DNA of 64,000 bases from Alphaproteobacteria bacterium (GTDB taxonomy: Bacteria > Pseudomonadota > Alphaproteobacteria > CACIAM-22H2), in NCBI GenBank assembly GCA_016124335.1, contig WGNX01000005.1, positions 310,001-374,000 on the forward strand, read 5' to 3'. Position numbers and translations under genes: made by a program. Below, one piece after another: positions 9,151 to 18,522 of this stretch (its first letter is position 1; each line of letters starts with the position of its first letter). The notes beneath the pieces are model-generated. The model worked only from the letters and a program-made list of their open reading frames with translations, did not search any database and was not told where the DNA came from.

Positions 9151-11283
9151 ATGGCGATTCGGGGTCGATCGACGAAGCCGCGGCGCGAGCCGAGCTTTTC
9201 CGGCGAAAGCGGGACGGACGGCGCGCAAGGCGAAGGCCTGCGCGCCGACCCCGACGAGCGCGCGCGCGTCTCCAGGGAGCCGCCGCGCGCCAGGCGCGAG
9301 AAAAAGCCCAAGGCGAAGCGCCGGTCGTCCGGCTTGGCGCGCAAGGCGGCGGGCTTCGTCTTCAAGTGGGGCCTTGTCGCCGGCATCTGGGGGGCCATCG
9401 CGGGCGTGGCCGTGCTCGCCGCCTTCTGGTTCACGCTGCCGCCCATCGAGGCGATCAACAAGTTCGAGCGGCGGCCCAGCCTCGTCTTCGTCGACGGCGG
9501 CGGCGAGACGGTCGCCACCTACGGCGATCTCTATGGCGGGCTGGTCAAGCTCGACGAGATGCCGCCGTGGCTGCCGATGGCCGTGCTCGCGACCGAGGAC
9601 AGGCGCTTCTACACCCATTTCGGCATCGATCCGCAGGGCCTTGCGCGCGCGATGCTGACCAACCTTCGCGCCGGCCGCGTGGTGCAGGGCGGCTCGACGA
9701 TCACCCAGCAGCTCGCCAAGAACGTCTTCCTTTCGAGCGACCGCAGCTTCAAGCGCAAGATCCAGGAGATGCTGCTCGCCTTCCGGCTCGAGCATGCCTA
9801 CTCGAAGGACGAGATCCTCACGATCTATCTCAACCGCGTCTATCTGGGGGCGGGCACCTACGGCGTGGAAGCCGCCGCACGCCGCTATTTCGGCAAGTCG
9901 GCGCGCGAGGTGAACGCGCACGAAGCCGCCGTCATCGCGGGCCTGCTCAAAGCGCCGTCGAAATACGCGCCCACCGCAAGCATCGAGCGCGCGCGCGCGC
10001 GCGCCGGCGACGTGCTCGACAACATGGTGGAGGCGGGCTTCATGACCGCCGCCCAGCGCGCGGCTGCCGCGAAACTGCCGCTGGCCACGGCCGGCGCCAC
10101 CGTTGCCCAGCGCGGCAACCGCTATTTCACCGACTGGCTTGCCGAACAGGTGCAGGGCTTCGTGGGCTACCAGACGCAGGACCTGACCGTCGTCACGACG
10201 ATGAACCCGCGCCTGCAGCGCACGGCCGAGGCGGCGCTGGAAGACATCCTCGCGCGCGAGGGCAAGAAGGCCGATGTCGAGCAGGGCGCCTTCGTGCTGA
10301 TGCGGCCCGACGGTGCGGTCGAGGCGATGGTCGGCGGGCGCGATTACGGGAAGAGCGCTTTCAACCGCGCGGTCGATGCGCGCCGCCAGCCGGGTTCGGC
10401 GTTCAAGGCGTTCGTCTATCTTGCCGCGGCCGAGCAGGGCCTCCGGCCGGACGAGAGCGTGGGCGACGGGCCGATCCAGATCCAGAACTGGCGGCCGCGC
10501 AATTTCGACAACAAGGTCTATGGCGAGATTTCGGTGCGCGATGCCTTCGCGCGCTCGGTCAACACCTCGGCCGTGCGCGTGGCCCAGCGCGCGGGCGTGG
10601 ATGCGATCGTGCGCGAGGCGCGGGCCCTTGGCATCGCCTCGCCGATCCCGCGCAACCTTTCGATCGCGCTGGGCACGGCGGATGTAAGTCTCCTCGAGCT
10701 GACCGGTGCCTATGCCGCCTTCGCCAATGGCGGCAACGGCGTGCTGCCCTATGCGATCACCGAGATCCGCGATCCGGCCGGCCATGTGCTCTATCGCCGC
10801 CAGGGTTCGGGCCCCGGTCAGGTGATCTCGCCGCACGCGCTTGCGACCATGCAGGACCTGCTCCAGGCGGTCGTGCGCCAGGGCACGGGGCGCGGGGCCG
10901 CGATCGACCGGCCGATGGGCGGCAAGACCGGCACCACCAACGACTATCGCGACGCGTGGTTCGTGGGCTTCACGGCCGATTATGTGGCGGGTGCCTGGTT
11001 CGGCAACGACGATGCGACCGAGATGGAGCGCACGACCGGCGGTTCGCTGCCCGCACGGCTGTGGAAGGCCGTGATGCTCGAAGCCAGCAAGGATCTTCCC
11101 GCGCGGCCGCTGCCCGGCACGCAATCGCCGGAAGAGCAGGGCTGGTTCTCGCGCCTGCTGACGAGCCTGCAGGCGCCGGGCGGCAGTCAAGTACCGCAAG
11201 CGCCGGCGAGGGCACAGCCGGCAGCGTCGAATTCATATGATTTCGCCAACGATCCGATCCTGCGCGCGAACCAGAATCGCTGA
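9151..11283 (+). CDS. Class A penicillin-binding protein (PBP1A family)
   Basis: Predicted 710-residue bifunctional peptidoglycan synthase. A basic cytoplasmic head of about 65 residues precedes one membrane anchor (about 68-95). The glycosyltransferase domain (GT51) shows catalytic Glu149 in ATEDRRFYTHFGID, then GGSTITQQLAKN and the RKIQEMLLAFRLE and EILTIYLNRVYLG motifs. The transpeptidase domain has Ser416-x-x-Lys419 (SAFK), Ser469-Val-Asn (SVN) and KTGT at 592-595. All catalytic residues are present. The protein ends in a Pro/Ala/Gln-rich tail. It is shorter than E. coli PBP1A and lacks the large ODD insertion. Confidence 0.93.
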   Translation: MAIRGRSTKPRREPSFSGESGTDGAQGEGLRADPDERARVSREPPRARREKKPKAKRRSSGLARKAAGFVFKWGLVAGIWGAIAGVAVLAAFWFTLPPIEAINKFERRPSLVFVDGGGETVATYGDLYGGLVKLDEMPPWLPMAVLATEDRRFYTHFGIDPQGLARAMLTNLRAGRVVQGGSTITQQLAKNVFLSSDRSFKRKIQEMLLAFRLEHAYSKDEILTIYLNRVYLGAGTYGVEAAARRYFGKSAREVNAHEAAVIAGLLKAPSKYAPTASIERARARAGDVLDNMVEAGFMTAAQRAAAAKLPLATAGATVAQRGNRYFTDWLAEQVQGFVGYQTQDLTVVTTMNPRLQRTAEAALEDILAREGKKADVEQGAFVLMRPDGAVEAMVGGRDYGKSAFNRAVDARRQPGSAFKAFVYLAAAEQGLRPDESVGDGPIQIQNWRPRNFDNKVYGEISVRDAFARSVNTSAVRVAQRAGVDAIVREARALGIASPIPRNLSIALGTADVSLLELTGAYAAFANGGNGVLPYAITEIRDPAGHVLYRRQGSGPGQVISPHALATMQDLLQAVVRQGTGRGAAIDRPMGGKTGTTNDYRDAWFVGFTADYVAGAWFGNDDATEMERTTGGSLPARLWKAVMLEASKDLPARPLPGTQSPEEQGWFSRLLTSLQAPGGSQVPQAPARAQPAASNSYDFANDPILRANQNR

Positions 11284-11455
11284 CTGGCGACTGCCAGACC
11301 GCAAAATAATTGTGTAGTTTATACATTTGTTAACGCCGGGCGGCTTTTATCCGCGTCCGGCGGGAGACCAAGCACCAAAAACGCAGTCCGACATCTCGCC
11401 TCACGACAGTGCGTACGCCTTTTCCGCGACGAATGTCATTTGGGGGGCCCGACCG

Positions 11456-13420
11456 ATGAACGCCATTTCCGATTTCCTTTCGCGCCTGCGCATGAGCGGC
11501 AAGCTCGGCCTGATCTGCGCGCTCGCCGTCGCGGGCTTCGCGGCCGTGGGCGGGCTGATCTGGTTCCAGGACCGCATCCTTGCCGAAGTGCGCGTCGTCG
11601 AAGGCGCCTCGATCGAGCGCAAGGAGACGCTGCTGCGTTTCGACAGCGAGATGCTCCAGCTGCGCCGCCACGAGAAGGACTTCCTGCTGCGCAAGGACAC
11701 GCGCTATTCCGACATGCACGCCAAGTCGCTGCTCGACGCGCGCAAGAGCATCGATACCCTCAAGCACGGCATCGCGGGCGAGCTGTCCGGGAAATACGCG
11801 GCACTCGACAGGGAATTCACGACCTATAACGGCGTCTTCACCGACGTCGTGAAGACGCAGAAGGAAATCGGCCTCACCGCGACCGATGGCAAGTGGTTCG
11901 ACATGCGCACGCGCGCCAAGGCGATGGAAGACGCGCTCGTCGCCTTGGGCGTCGATGCGCTGACGGTCGATCTGCTGCAGATGCGCCGCAACGAGAAGGA
12001 TTACATGCTGCGCGAGCAGCAGGCCGATTACGACCTGTTCCAGAAATCCGCCGCAACCCTGACGGCGGCAATCCGCACGCGTGCCCCCTCCGACAAGGCG
12101 GCCGCCCTTCTCGACAATGCGAAGCTTTATGTCGCTTCCTTCGAATCGCTCGTCCAATCGCTGCGCCATCGCGCGCAGGTCGTGCCGGGCACGAGCCGTG
12201 CCTATGCCGAGATCGACAAGATCGTGGCCGACATCTTCAAGACCGAAGCGGCCCAGGCGGCCGAGCGTGCCGCCGCCGTCAATGCCCGCCTTGCCAGCCT
12301 GCGCGCGACGATCATCGTTGCACTGGTCGTGATCGCCGCGATCGTCGTTCTTCTGGCCATGCTCGTCGCGGCGGCAACCGCGCGTCCGCTGGTGCGCATC
12401 ACCGCCGAGATGACCAAGCTCAGCGAAGGCAATACCGACATCAGCGTCGCCGCCACCGGCCGCGACGAGGTGGCCGACATGGCCCGCGCGCTCATCGCCT
12501 TCCGCGACAATCTCGTGCGCCAGCGCGAGCTGGAAGCGCAGGCCAAGGCGCGCCAGCAGGCTGATCTCGAGCGCGCGACGAAGATCGCCAGGCTCACGGC
12601 GGATTTCCGCGGCGGCGTGGCCGGCCTTCTCGAATCCTCGGGCACGTCGGTCGCAAGCCTTCAGGACACGGCCGGCGACCTGACCAAGATTTCCTCCGAC
12701 GCGCTCCAGCTGGCGGTCGCCGCCGCTTCGGGCGCCAACGAGGCGTCGTCCAACGTGCAGACGGTTGCCTCCGCGACCGAAGAGCTGACCGCGTCGATCG
12801 CGGAAATCTCGCGCCAGCTCGCCAGTTCGACCGAAGCGGCCAGCCGCACTTCGACGCTTGCACAGGAGAGCGAGGACCGCGTGCGGGAGCTGAGCGAAGT
12901 CGCCAAGAAGATCGACAGCGTCGTCACGCTCATCAACACCATCGCCTCGCAGACGAACCTGCTGGCGCTCAACGCCACGATCGAGGCCGCGCGCGCGGGC
13001 GAAGCTGGCAAGGGTTTCGCCGTGGTGGCGAACGAGGTGAAGACGCTCGCCTCGCAGACCGCCAAGGCGACCAGCGAGATCGCCGCGCAGGTGCAGACGA
13101 TCCAGCAGCGCACCGACGGCGTGGTCGACGCGATGACCGCCATCGGCGGTGCGGTGCGCGACATCTCGCAGATGACTGCCGCCGTCTCGGCCGCGGTCGA
13201 AGAGCAGAGTGCCGCCACGCGCGAGATCGGCCGCAACGTCGAGCAGGCCGCCCAGGGCGTGGAAGAGACCAACCGCGCGATCAACGGCGTGCGCGATGCG
13301 GCCGAGCGCACGGGCTCAAGTTCGGGCGTCGTGCTCGGCGCCTCGCGCGATGTCTCCGACAAGAACGGCGAACTCAGCCGCGCGGTCGCCGCGTTCCTCG
13401 ACTCGGTGCAGGCGGCCTGA
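11456..13420 (+). CDS. Methyl-accepting chemotaxis protein with HBM sensor domain
   Basis: Predicted 654-residue receptor. A membrane segment near 20-38, a periplasmic all-helical region of about 250 residues with the paired motifs [10 protein letters not shown] and [10 protein letters not shown] typical of the helical bimodular (HBM) ligand domain, a second membrane segment near 285-310, a HAMP domain, then the cytoplasmic signalling coiled coil with the hairpin tip [23 protein letters not shown] receptors are known to bind organic acids such as TCA intermediates; the ligand here is unknown. No che genes are adjacent. The ATG at 11456 precedes the first membrane helix; the longer frame from 11327 lacks support. 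Confidence 0.9.
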   Translation: MNAISDFLSRLRMSGKLGLICALAVAGFAAVGGLIWFQDRILAEVRVVEGASIERKETLLRFDSEMLQLRRHEKDFLLRKDTRYSDMHAKSLLDARKSIDTLKHGIAGELSGKYAALDREFTTYNGVFTDVVKTQKEIGLTATDGKWFDMRTRAKAMEDALVALGVDALTVDLLQMRRNEKDYMLREQQADYDLFQKSAATLTAAIRTRAPSDKAAALLDNAKLYVASFESLVQSLRHRAQVVPGTSRAYAEIDKIVADIFKTEAAQAAERAAAVNARLASLRATIIVALVVIAAIVVLLAMLVAAATARPLVRITAEMTKLSEGNTDISVAATGRDEVADMARALIAFRDNLVRQRELEAQAKARQQADLERATKIARLTADFRGGVAGLLESSGTSVASLQDTAGDLTKISSDALQLAVAAASGANEASSNVQTVASATEELTASIAEISRQLASSTEAASRTSTLAQESEDRVRELSEVAKKIDSVVTLINTIASQTNLLALNATIEAARAGEAGKGFAVVANEVKTLASQTAKATSEIAAQVQTIQQRTDGVVDAMTAIGGAVRDISQMTAAVSAAVEEQSAATREIGRNVEQAAQGVEETNRAINGVRDAAERTGSSSGVVLGASRDVSDKNGELSRAVAAFLDSVQAA

Positions 13421-13440
13421 GGCCGCCTGCGTCCGTTTGG
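13409..13440 (+). terminator. Stem-loop around the chemoreceptor stop codon
   Basis: A perfect 9 bp inverted repeat (CAGGCGGCC at 13409-13417 and GGCCGCCTG at 13421-13429) whose three-base loop is the TGA stop codon itself, followed by CGTCCGTTTGG. It probably ends transcription between this gene and the converging substrate-binding protein gene, though the T tract is poor. Confidence 0.5.
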
Positions 13441-13446
13441 TTCAAT

Positions 13447-14505
13447 TCAGATCATCCGCTCGGCCATCGGCGGCAGGTACTTGTCGGTCCACAGTTCCTC
13501 GACCTTGGGCTTGCGCGGCAGGTCCATGGCACCCGCGACCTGATCGATGGCGCGCGCGAGCCTTGCGGGATCGAGCGTGCCCACGCCCAGCTTCTTGCTG
13601 TGGTCGTTGACGACCTGATGGGAAAGCAGCCAGCCGAGGCGGTCGATTTCCAGCGACTTGTCGACAAGCCCGTCGGCCTTGACGAGCGCATCGATCGCGT
13701 CGGCCGGCTTGGCGATCGTCTCGCGCCATGCCTTGACGAACGCCGCGACGACGCCGGTGACGAGCCCCTCGTGCTCGCGCCGGAACTTGCGCGAGACGAT
13801 GAGGCCGTTCGAGTAGAAATCGAGCCCGTAGTCCGAGAAATAGAGGAACTTCACGTCCTCGCGCTTGATGCCCACGCGCGTGAGGTTGAAGAGCGTCGTC
13901 GAATCGAAGCCCGTCACCGCATCGACGCGGCCTTGCGCAAGTGCCGCCTCGCGCAGCGTCAGGTCGATCGCCTCGATCTTGATCTTTTTGGTGTCGAGCC
14001 CGGTCGACTGCGCGAAGGCGGGCAGCAGCAGGAAGCCGGCGTCCGTCGGCGGCGCGCCCAGGCTCTTGCCTTCGAGGTCCTTGGGCTTGGTGATGCCCGA
14101 CTTGGCGAGGCTGATGATCGAGATGGGCGAGCGCGTATAGAGCGCCGCGATGGCATAGGGGCAGACATCCGGATTGCGGGCGGCGAACTGGACGAGGACG
14201 GTGAAGTCGCTGAAGCCGAAATCGTAGGTTTCGCTGGCCACGCGCTGGATCGAGTCGCCGGCGCCGCGCGAGGGGTCGAGCGTGGGCTCCACGCCCGCTG
14301 CCGCGAAATAGCCCTTCGCGGCGGCGTAGAAAAAGGCGGCGTTCGAGCCGTCGCGCGGCGCGTTGAGCGTGATCTTGATCGGCAGGCGTGTCTGCGCATG
14401 CAGCGCCGGGCTTGCAAGGGCCGCCATGCCCAGCGCGCCCGCGCCCGCGAGAATGTGGCGGCGCGACATGGGCTTGGCGGGCACCGAACGCTTGTCTATC
14501 GTCAT
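13447..14505 (-). CDS. ABC transporter substrate-binding protein, NMT1/SsuA type
   Basis: Predicted 352-residue periplasmic binding protein. The N terminus carries SRRHILAGAGALGMAALAS, a twin-arginine-like signal peptide ending near LHAQ. The mature part follows the NMT1/THI5-like fold: KITLNAPRDGSNAAFFYAAA, GVEPTLDPSRGAGDSIQ, then DLTLREAALAQGRVDAV. Relatives bring in sulfonates, nitrate, thiamine precursors, riboflavin or ring nitrogen compounds. No permease or ATPase genes are adjacent. It is divergent from the ring-opening amidohydrolase gene with only 74 bases between them, so shared control and a shared substrate are plausible (inference). ATG 14505 follows GAGGGGTCAAAG. Confidence 0.8.
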   Translation of the reverse strand: MTIDKRSVPAKPMSRRHILAGAGALGMAALASPALHAQTRLPIKITLNAPRDGSNAAFFYAAAKGYFAAAGVEPTLDPSRGAGDSIQRVASETYDFGFSDFTVLVQFAARNPDVCPYAIAALYTRSPISIISLAKSGITKPKDLEGKSLGAPPTDAGFLLLPAFAQSTGLDTKKIKIEAIDLTLREAALAQGRVDAVTGFDSTTLFNLTRVGIKREDVKFLYFSDYGLDFYSNGLIVSRKFRREHEGLVTGVVAAFVKAWRETIAKPADAIDALVKADGLVDKSLEIDRLGWLLSHQVVNDHSKKLGVGTLDPARLARAIDQVAGAMDLPRKPKVEELWTDKYLPPMAERMI

Positions 14506-14579
14506 CTTTGACCCCTCCGGTCGATCGATTGCGGCCCGCCGGACAGGCGGCGCCGTTCGCGGAGGTTTGTGCAAGAACC

Positions 14580-15641
14580 ATGACAGCCCCTTCGCGGATC
14601 GCCTTCGTCCGTTGCCTCGAACTGCCCGCGCTCGACGATCTTTCCGCGCTCGATGCCGCGTTCGCGGCCGGCCGGCCGCGGGCCGGACACGTCGTGGCGC
14701 TGCTTGCCAAGACGCAGGGCGACGGCGGCCCGGCCGACACCTCGCGCGCGGCTTTCGTCGCTTCGGCGCGCGCCCTGCTGGCCCGGCATCTCGCGATTCC
14801 GCCCGAAGCGGTTGACGAACGCGTGGCCTTCGTCGTGTCGGGCGGGATCGAAGCCTCGGCTGCCCCGCACATGATCGTGCTTGCGCGCGCCCCGGCGGCC
14901 CGGCCCGCGCAGGGCACCGCGCTTGCCATCGGCCGGCATGTCTCGGCCGCGGTTCCTGCCGCCGTCGTCGGCACGGCGGCGCATATCGAGGCGGCTGCGG
15001 CGGCGGTGCGTGCAGCCCTTGCCGATGGCGGGCTTCAGCCGCGCGCGGCGCATCTGGCGCTGATCAAGGGCCCGGCGGCAGCCGGGCCGGCGGGGATTTC
15101 CGCTGCCCGTGCCGCGACGGCGCTGGGGGCGGCGGTGGCGCTTGGCGAAATTTCATCGGCCGCCGCAACGGCGGCGTGGCGCAAGCGCGATCTTGCGGTG
15201 TGGAGCGCGCGTGTCGCGGTCTCCTCGGCTGGCGAATTCCCGTGCCACGAGGTCGTCGTGCTGGGCAACGCGCGCGGCTGGTCGGGGGATTTGCGCATCG
15301 CGCATCGCGCGATGGCCGATCTGGTCGATCTCAGATCCGTCGTCGCGGGGCTTGGCGAACTGGGGCTTGTGGCTGCCCCGCAACTTTCGCGCACCGACCG
15401 CGCGCGCCTTGTCGCCACCATCGCCAAGGGCGGCCCGCCGCCCGATGAGATGCTGCGCGGCGTGCCGATGGGGCTTTCGGCGGATTCCTCGCAGCCTGCC
15501 TTCCGCCGGGTGCGTGGCGCACTTGCCGGCACCATCGTTGCCGCGACGGGCGATCCCTTCGCGTTCGTCTCGGGCGGGTCTGAACATCAGGGGCCACCGG
15601 GCGGTGGCCTTGTCGCGTTTGTCGCGAAGGTAAGGCGCTAG
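14580..15641 (+). CDS. Ring-opening amidohydrolase (cyanuric acid hydrolase / barbiturase family)
   Basis: Predicted 353-residue enzyme of the three-fold symmetric AtzD/barbiturase family, which opens cyanuric acid, barbiturate or related ring amides by hydrolysis. Family landmarks seen: LLAKTQGDGG (first Lys), VVSGGIEASAAPH (first Ser), LIKGP (second Lys), ALGAAVALGE, VAVSSAGEF (second Ser), IAKGG (third Lys) and FVSGGSEHQGPPGGG (third Ser and the C-terminal signature). The three Lys/Ser pairs that form the active site thus look intact. Substrate within the family cannot be fixed from sequence alone. Its stop codon shares bases (CTAG) with that of the converging MFS gene. Confidence 0.85.
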   Translation: MTAPSRIAFVRCLELPALDDLSALDAAFAAGRPRAGHVVALLAKTQGDGGPADTSRAAFVASARALLARHLAIPPEAVDERVAFVVSGGIEASAAPHMIVLARAPAARPAQGTALAIGRHVSAAVPAAVVGTAAHIEAAAAAVRAALADGGLQPRAAHLALIKGPAAAGPAGISAARAATALGAAVALGEISSAAATAAWRKRDLAVWSARVAVSSAGEFPCHEVVVLGNARGWSGDLRIAHRAMADLVDLRSVVAGLGELGLVAAPQLSRTDRARLVATIAKGGPPPDEMLRGVPMGLSADSSQPAFRRVRGALAGTIVAATGDPFAFVSGGSEHQGPPGGGLVAFVAKVRR

Positions 15642-16858
15642 CGCTTCGCGAAGGGCCGCACGAGGAAGGCGAGGCTTGCCACGTGCGCTAGTGCGCTTGC
15701 CAGCACGAGGCCTGCCAGCACGCGCGGCGTGCCGTCGTGCAGGTGACCGAACGCGATGCCCACGCCGGCCGCCCACGCCATCTGCTGGAAGCCCATCAGC
15801 GCCGAGGCGGCGCCGGCCATGTGCGGGAAGGGGGCAAGCGCCCCGCCTTGCCCGTTGGGCATGCTGATGCCGAAGCCGATCATGTAGACGGCCATCGGCA
15901 CGACGAGGATGACCGCGCCCGCGACGCTCGCCGTCACGAGGCCCGAAAGTGCCATGCCCAGCATCGCCGCGCCGCCCGCCGTCTTGATCGCCGCCCCGAT
16001 CACCAGCATCCGGTCGATGCCAAGGCGCATCGTCAGGCGTGCGGCCAGCTGCGCGCCGGTGAAATAGCCCACCACGCACATGACGAAGAACCAGCTGTAG
16101 ACGTCCGGCGTCAGGCCCAGATCGTCGATCAGCACGAAGGACGAGCCCGAGATGAACGAGAACAGCCCGGCATAGCCCGCCGCAACGCACAGCGCATAAC
16201 CCATGTAGCGCCGGTCGCGCAGGAGCGTGGCGTAGTTGCGCAGCATCGCGACGGGGTCGAGCGCACGCGGATCGCGGCGGTGGTTCGTTTCGACGAGCTT
16301 CCGCGCGAGCAGGGCGACAAGCACGATGGCGAAGGCGACCAGCAGCGCGAAGTTCCAGCGCCAGCCGAAATTGACCTCGACGATGCCGCCCAGCACCGGC
16401 CCCAGCGCGGGTGCGAAAGCCATCACCGAACCCACGAGGGCAAGCATGCGCGCGGCCCCCTCGCGGCCATAGACGTCGCGCACGATCGCGCGGCCCAGAA
16501 CGACGCCTGCGCAAGCACCGGCGGCCTGCGCCGCGCGGCCCGCGATCAGCCAGTCGATCGACGGGGCGAAGGCGCAGGCGAGCGAGGCAAGCGCATAGAT
16601 CGCGATCCCGGCGATCACCACGGGCCTGCGGCCATAGCAGTCCGACAGCGGCCCGTAGGCGAGCTGGGCGAACGCGAAGGCGACCATGAAGGCCGAAAGC
16701 GTGAGCTGCGTGCCCGCGACGTCCGCGGCAAGCGCGCGCCCGATCGCCGGAAGCGAGGGCAGGTACAGGTCGGTCGACAGCGGCCCGATCGCGACAAGCG
16801 CGATCACGAGGGCGAACAGCATGCGGCCCGGCTTCGGCGGTCCCGGATTTTCAGCCAT
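15638..16858 (-). CDS. MFS transporter, Bcr/CflA drug-resistance type
   Basis: Predicted 406-residue inner-membrane transporter with about 12 membrane segments. The motif GPLSDCYGRRPVV is the MFS loop 2-3 signature, and PSLPAIGRALAADVAGTQLTLS with the STDLYLP start is characteristic of the Bcr/CflA multidrug efflux group. Proton-driven export of small drugs or metabolites is the likely role. The start ATG overlaps the end of the upstream metalloprotease gene by 8 bases, so the two are translationally coupled. Confidence 0.88.
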   Translation of the reverse strand: MAENPGPPKPGRMLFALVIALVAIGPLSTDLYLPSLPAIGRALAADVAGTQLTLSAFMVAFAFAQLAYGPLSDCYGRRPVVIAGIAIYALASLACAFAPSIDWLIAGRAAQAAGACAGVVLGRAIVRDVYGREGAARMLALVGSVMAFAPALGPVLGGIVEVNFGWRWNFALLVAFAIVLVALLARKLVETNHRRDPRALDPVAMLRNYATLLRDRRYMGYALCVAAGYAGLFSFISGSSFVLIDDLGLTPDVYSWFFVMCVVGYFTGAQLAARLTMRLGIDRMLVIGAAIKTAGGAAMLGMALSGLVTASVAGAVILVVPMAVYMIGFGISMPNGQGGALAPFPHMAGAASALMGFQQMAWAAGVGIAFGHLHDGTPRVLAGLVLASALAHVASLAFLVRPFAKR

Positions 16859-17603
16859 GGCGCAGGAGCTTGGCCCCGTGTTCGGCAAGCCATGCGCGCG
16901 CGGGCGCGTAGTCGCCGGCAAGTTCGCCACACAGTGCCCAGAAATTCGGTCCGTGATTCATGTGGCGCAGATGCGCCACTTCGTGCGCGACCACGTAGTC
17001 AAGCACGTCGATTGGCGCGAGCACGAGGCGCCAGGAAAAGGCGAGCGTGCCGTCGGCCGATGCACTGCCCCAGCGCGTGCGCGGATCGGCGATGCGGATC
17101 GCCTTGACCGGCCGGCCGATGCGCATTGCAAGCGTGCGCGCCTTCTCGCCCAGCACCATGCGGGCCTGGCCCCTCAGCCAGTCGCGCACGCGCCTTGCCG
17201 TGAACTCCGCCGCACCGCCCACGTGAAGCGTGTCGGCCTCGCGCCGCGTGGCGCCGGAACCGGCATGGCGCACCGTCAGCCGTTCGCCAAGGAACGTGAA
17301 GCTCGAGCCGTCGGCGAATTCCACGCGCGCGGGCACGGCCGCAAGGCGCTGGCGCAGCCAGTCGCGCTGGCGGCGGGCAAAGCCCAGCCCTTCCTCGACC
17401 GAGGTGTGCCACGGCACGGTCAGCGCGATGGCGCCGTCGGCGGCATCCACGCGCACGGAAATGCGCCGCGCGCGCGGATTGCGGCGCACGCGCACCTGGG
17501 TCGTTTCGCCGGGTGCAAGCAGGCCCTCGACCGGCACGGTCTTGTCGCGGCCGTCGTTGCGCCGCGCGCGCCCTTTGGGAAACAGGATTTTGAACAGGCC
17601 CAC
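16851..17603 (-). CDS. YgjP-type (M48-like, DUF45) metal-dependent peptidase
   Basis: Predicted about 250 residues. The zinc site HEVAHLRHMNHGPNFW (HExxH plus a downstream His) and the segment RTRWGSASADGTLAFSWRLVLAP define the YgjP/SprT-like DUF45 family, putative cytoplasmic metalloproteases. Start is uncertain: I take the GTG at 17603, giving the usual family length; an ATG at 17688 would overlap the divergent aldolase gene. It lies directly upstream of and overlaps the MFS gene. Confidence 0.75.
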   Translation of the reverse strand: MGLFKILFPKGRARRNDGRDKTVPVEGLLAPGETTQVRVRRNPRARRISVRVDAADGAIALTVPWHTSVEEGLGFARRQRDWLRQRLAAVPARVEFADGSSFTFLGERLTVRHAGSGATRREADTLHVGGAAEFTARRVRDWLRGQARMVLGEKARTLAMRIGRPVKAIRIADPRTRWGSASADGTLAFSWRLVLAPIDVLDYVVAHEVAHLRHMNHGPNFWALCGELAGDYAPARAWLAEHGAKLLRHG

Positions 17604-17682
17604 GCGTTCCGTTTTAGGGGCTTGCTCGTGACCGGCGCAAGCGCCGATGATGCGCGCCAAGGCAAGGGGAGAAACGCACAAC

Positions 17683-18450
17683 ATGCTAAAGCCCAACCAG
17701 CTTCGCCGGCGGCTTGCCGGCGGCCGGAAGGCGATCGGCGCGTGGCTGCATACCGGCAACCCGGTCGCGGTCGAAGCGCTTTCGAATGTCGGCTATGACG
17801 CGCTCATCATCGACAACGAGCACGGCCCCGCCAGCCTCGACGCCACGCGCGCGATGCTGCAGGCAAGCCTGCCGCACGATATCGGCATGGGCGTGCGCGT
17901 GCCGTGGAACGACCCGGTCTATTTCAAGCAGCTCCTCGATCTTGGCGCCGATACGGTGATGGTGCCGTGGATCAACACGCCCGATGCCGCGCGCGCGGTC
18001 GTGGATGCCTGCCGCTATCCGCCCAAGGGCAGGCGCGGCATGGGGCCGTGGCGCGCGATGGCCAACGGCGTGTCGCTCGACGACTATTCGGCGCACATGG
18101 CCGAGAATCTCTACGTCATGTGCCAGATCGAGACGCCCGAAGCGGTGGCAAATGCCGAGAAGATCGCCGCGGTCGATGGCGTGGACATGCTGGTGGTCGG
18201 CCCCTACGACCTTTCGGGCGCCATGGGCATCCCCGGGCAGTTCGACAATCCCGAGCACCGCAAGCTTGTCGATGCCGCACTCGCTGCGGCGACGAAGGCG
18301 GGCAAGCCGTGCGCGATCGTGCCGCATGGCCGCCACGACGCGGCTTCGCTGTTCAAGCGCGGCTTCGCCTTCGTCATCGCGTCGACCGAATATGCGCTGA
18401 TGCGCAAGGCCGGTGCGGCCGAAGTCGAGGCCGCGCGCGCGGGGATGTGA
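17683..18450 (+). CDS. HpcH/HpaI family aldolase
   Basis: Predicted 255-residue class II (metal-dependent) aldolase. IGAWLHTGNPVAVEALSNVGYDALIIDNEHGP, residues 17-48 or so, contains the entry strand and the DxEHG motif; CQIETPEAVANAEKIA supplies the metal-binding Glu and VVGPYDLSGAMGIPG the following metal-binding Asp. Family members cleave 4-hydroxy-2-oxo acids to pyruvate or a 2-oxo acid plus an aldehyde. The aromatic-pathway name HpaI cannot be assumed as no hpa genes are nearby. AAGGGGAG lies upstream of the ATG at 17683. Confidence 0.85.
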   Translation: MLKPNQLRRRLAGGRKAIGAWLHTGNPVAVEALSNVGYDALIIDNEHGPASLDATRAMLQASLPHDIGMGVRVPWNDPVYFKQLLDLGADTVMVPWINTPDAARAVVDACRYPPKGRRGMGPWRAMANGVSLDDYSAHMAENLYVMCQIETPEAVANAEKIAAVDGVDMLVVGPYDLSGAMGIPGQFDNPEHRKLVDAALAAATKAGKPCAIVPHGRHDAASLFKRGFAFVIASTEYALMRKAGAAEVEAARAGM

Positions 18451-18459
18451 GTGTTGCCC

Positions 18460-18522
18460 GTCACCCTCGGGCTCGACCGGGGGGTCTGCCGGGGATGCCC
18501 GGGTCAGGCCCGGGCGTGACGG
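18460..18522. repeat. Inverted pair of palindromic repeats (REP/BIME-like)
   Basis: Two degenerate copies of the CCCGGG palindrome in opposite orientation (18460-18487 and 18492-18522), in the convergent gap after the aldolase gene. The second copy reaches into the 3' end of the RNA methyltransferase gene and supplies its stop codon and last few codons. Confidence 0.75.

Noticed and set aside
9076..11199. 707-codon open frame antisense to the class A PBP gene
   Set aside because: It is a shadow frame of a well-supported gene with all catalytic motifs; the antisense translation is rich in Arg, His and Ala and has no family features.
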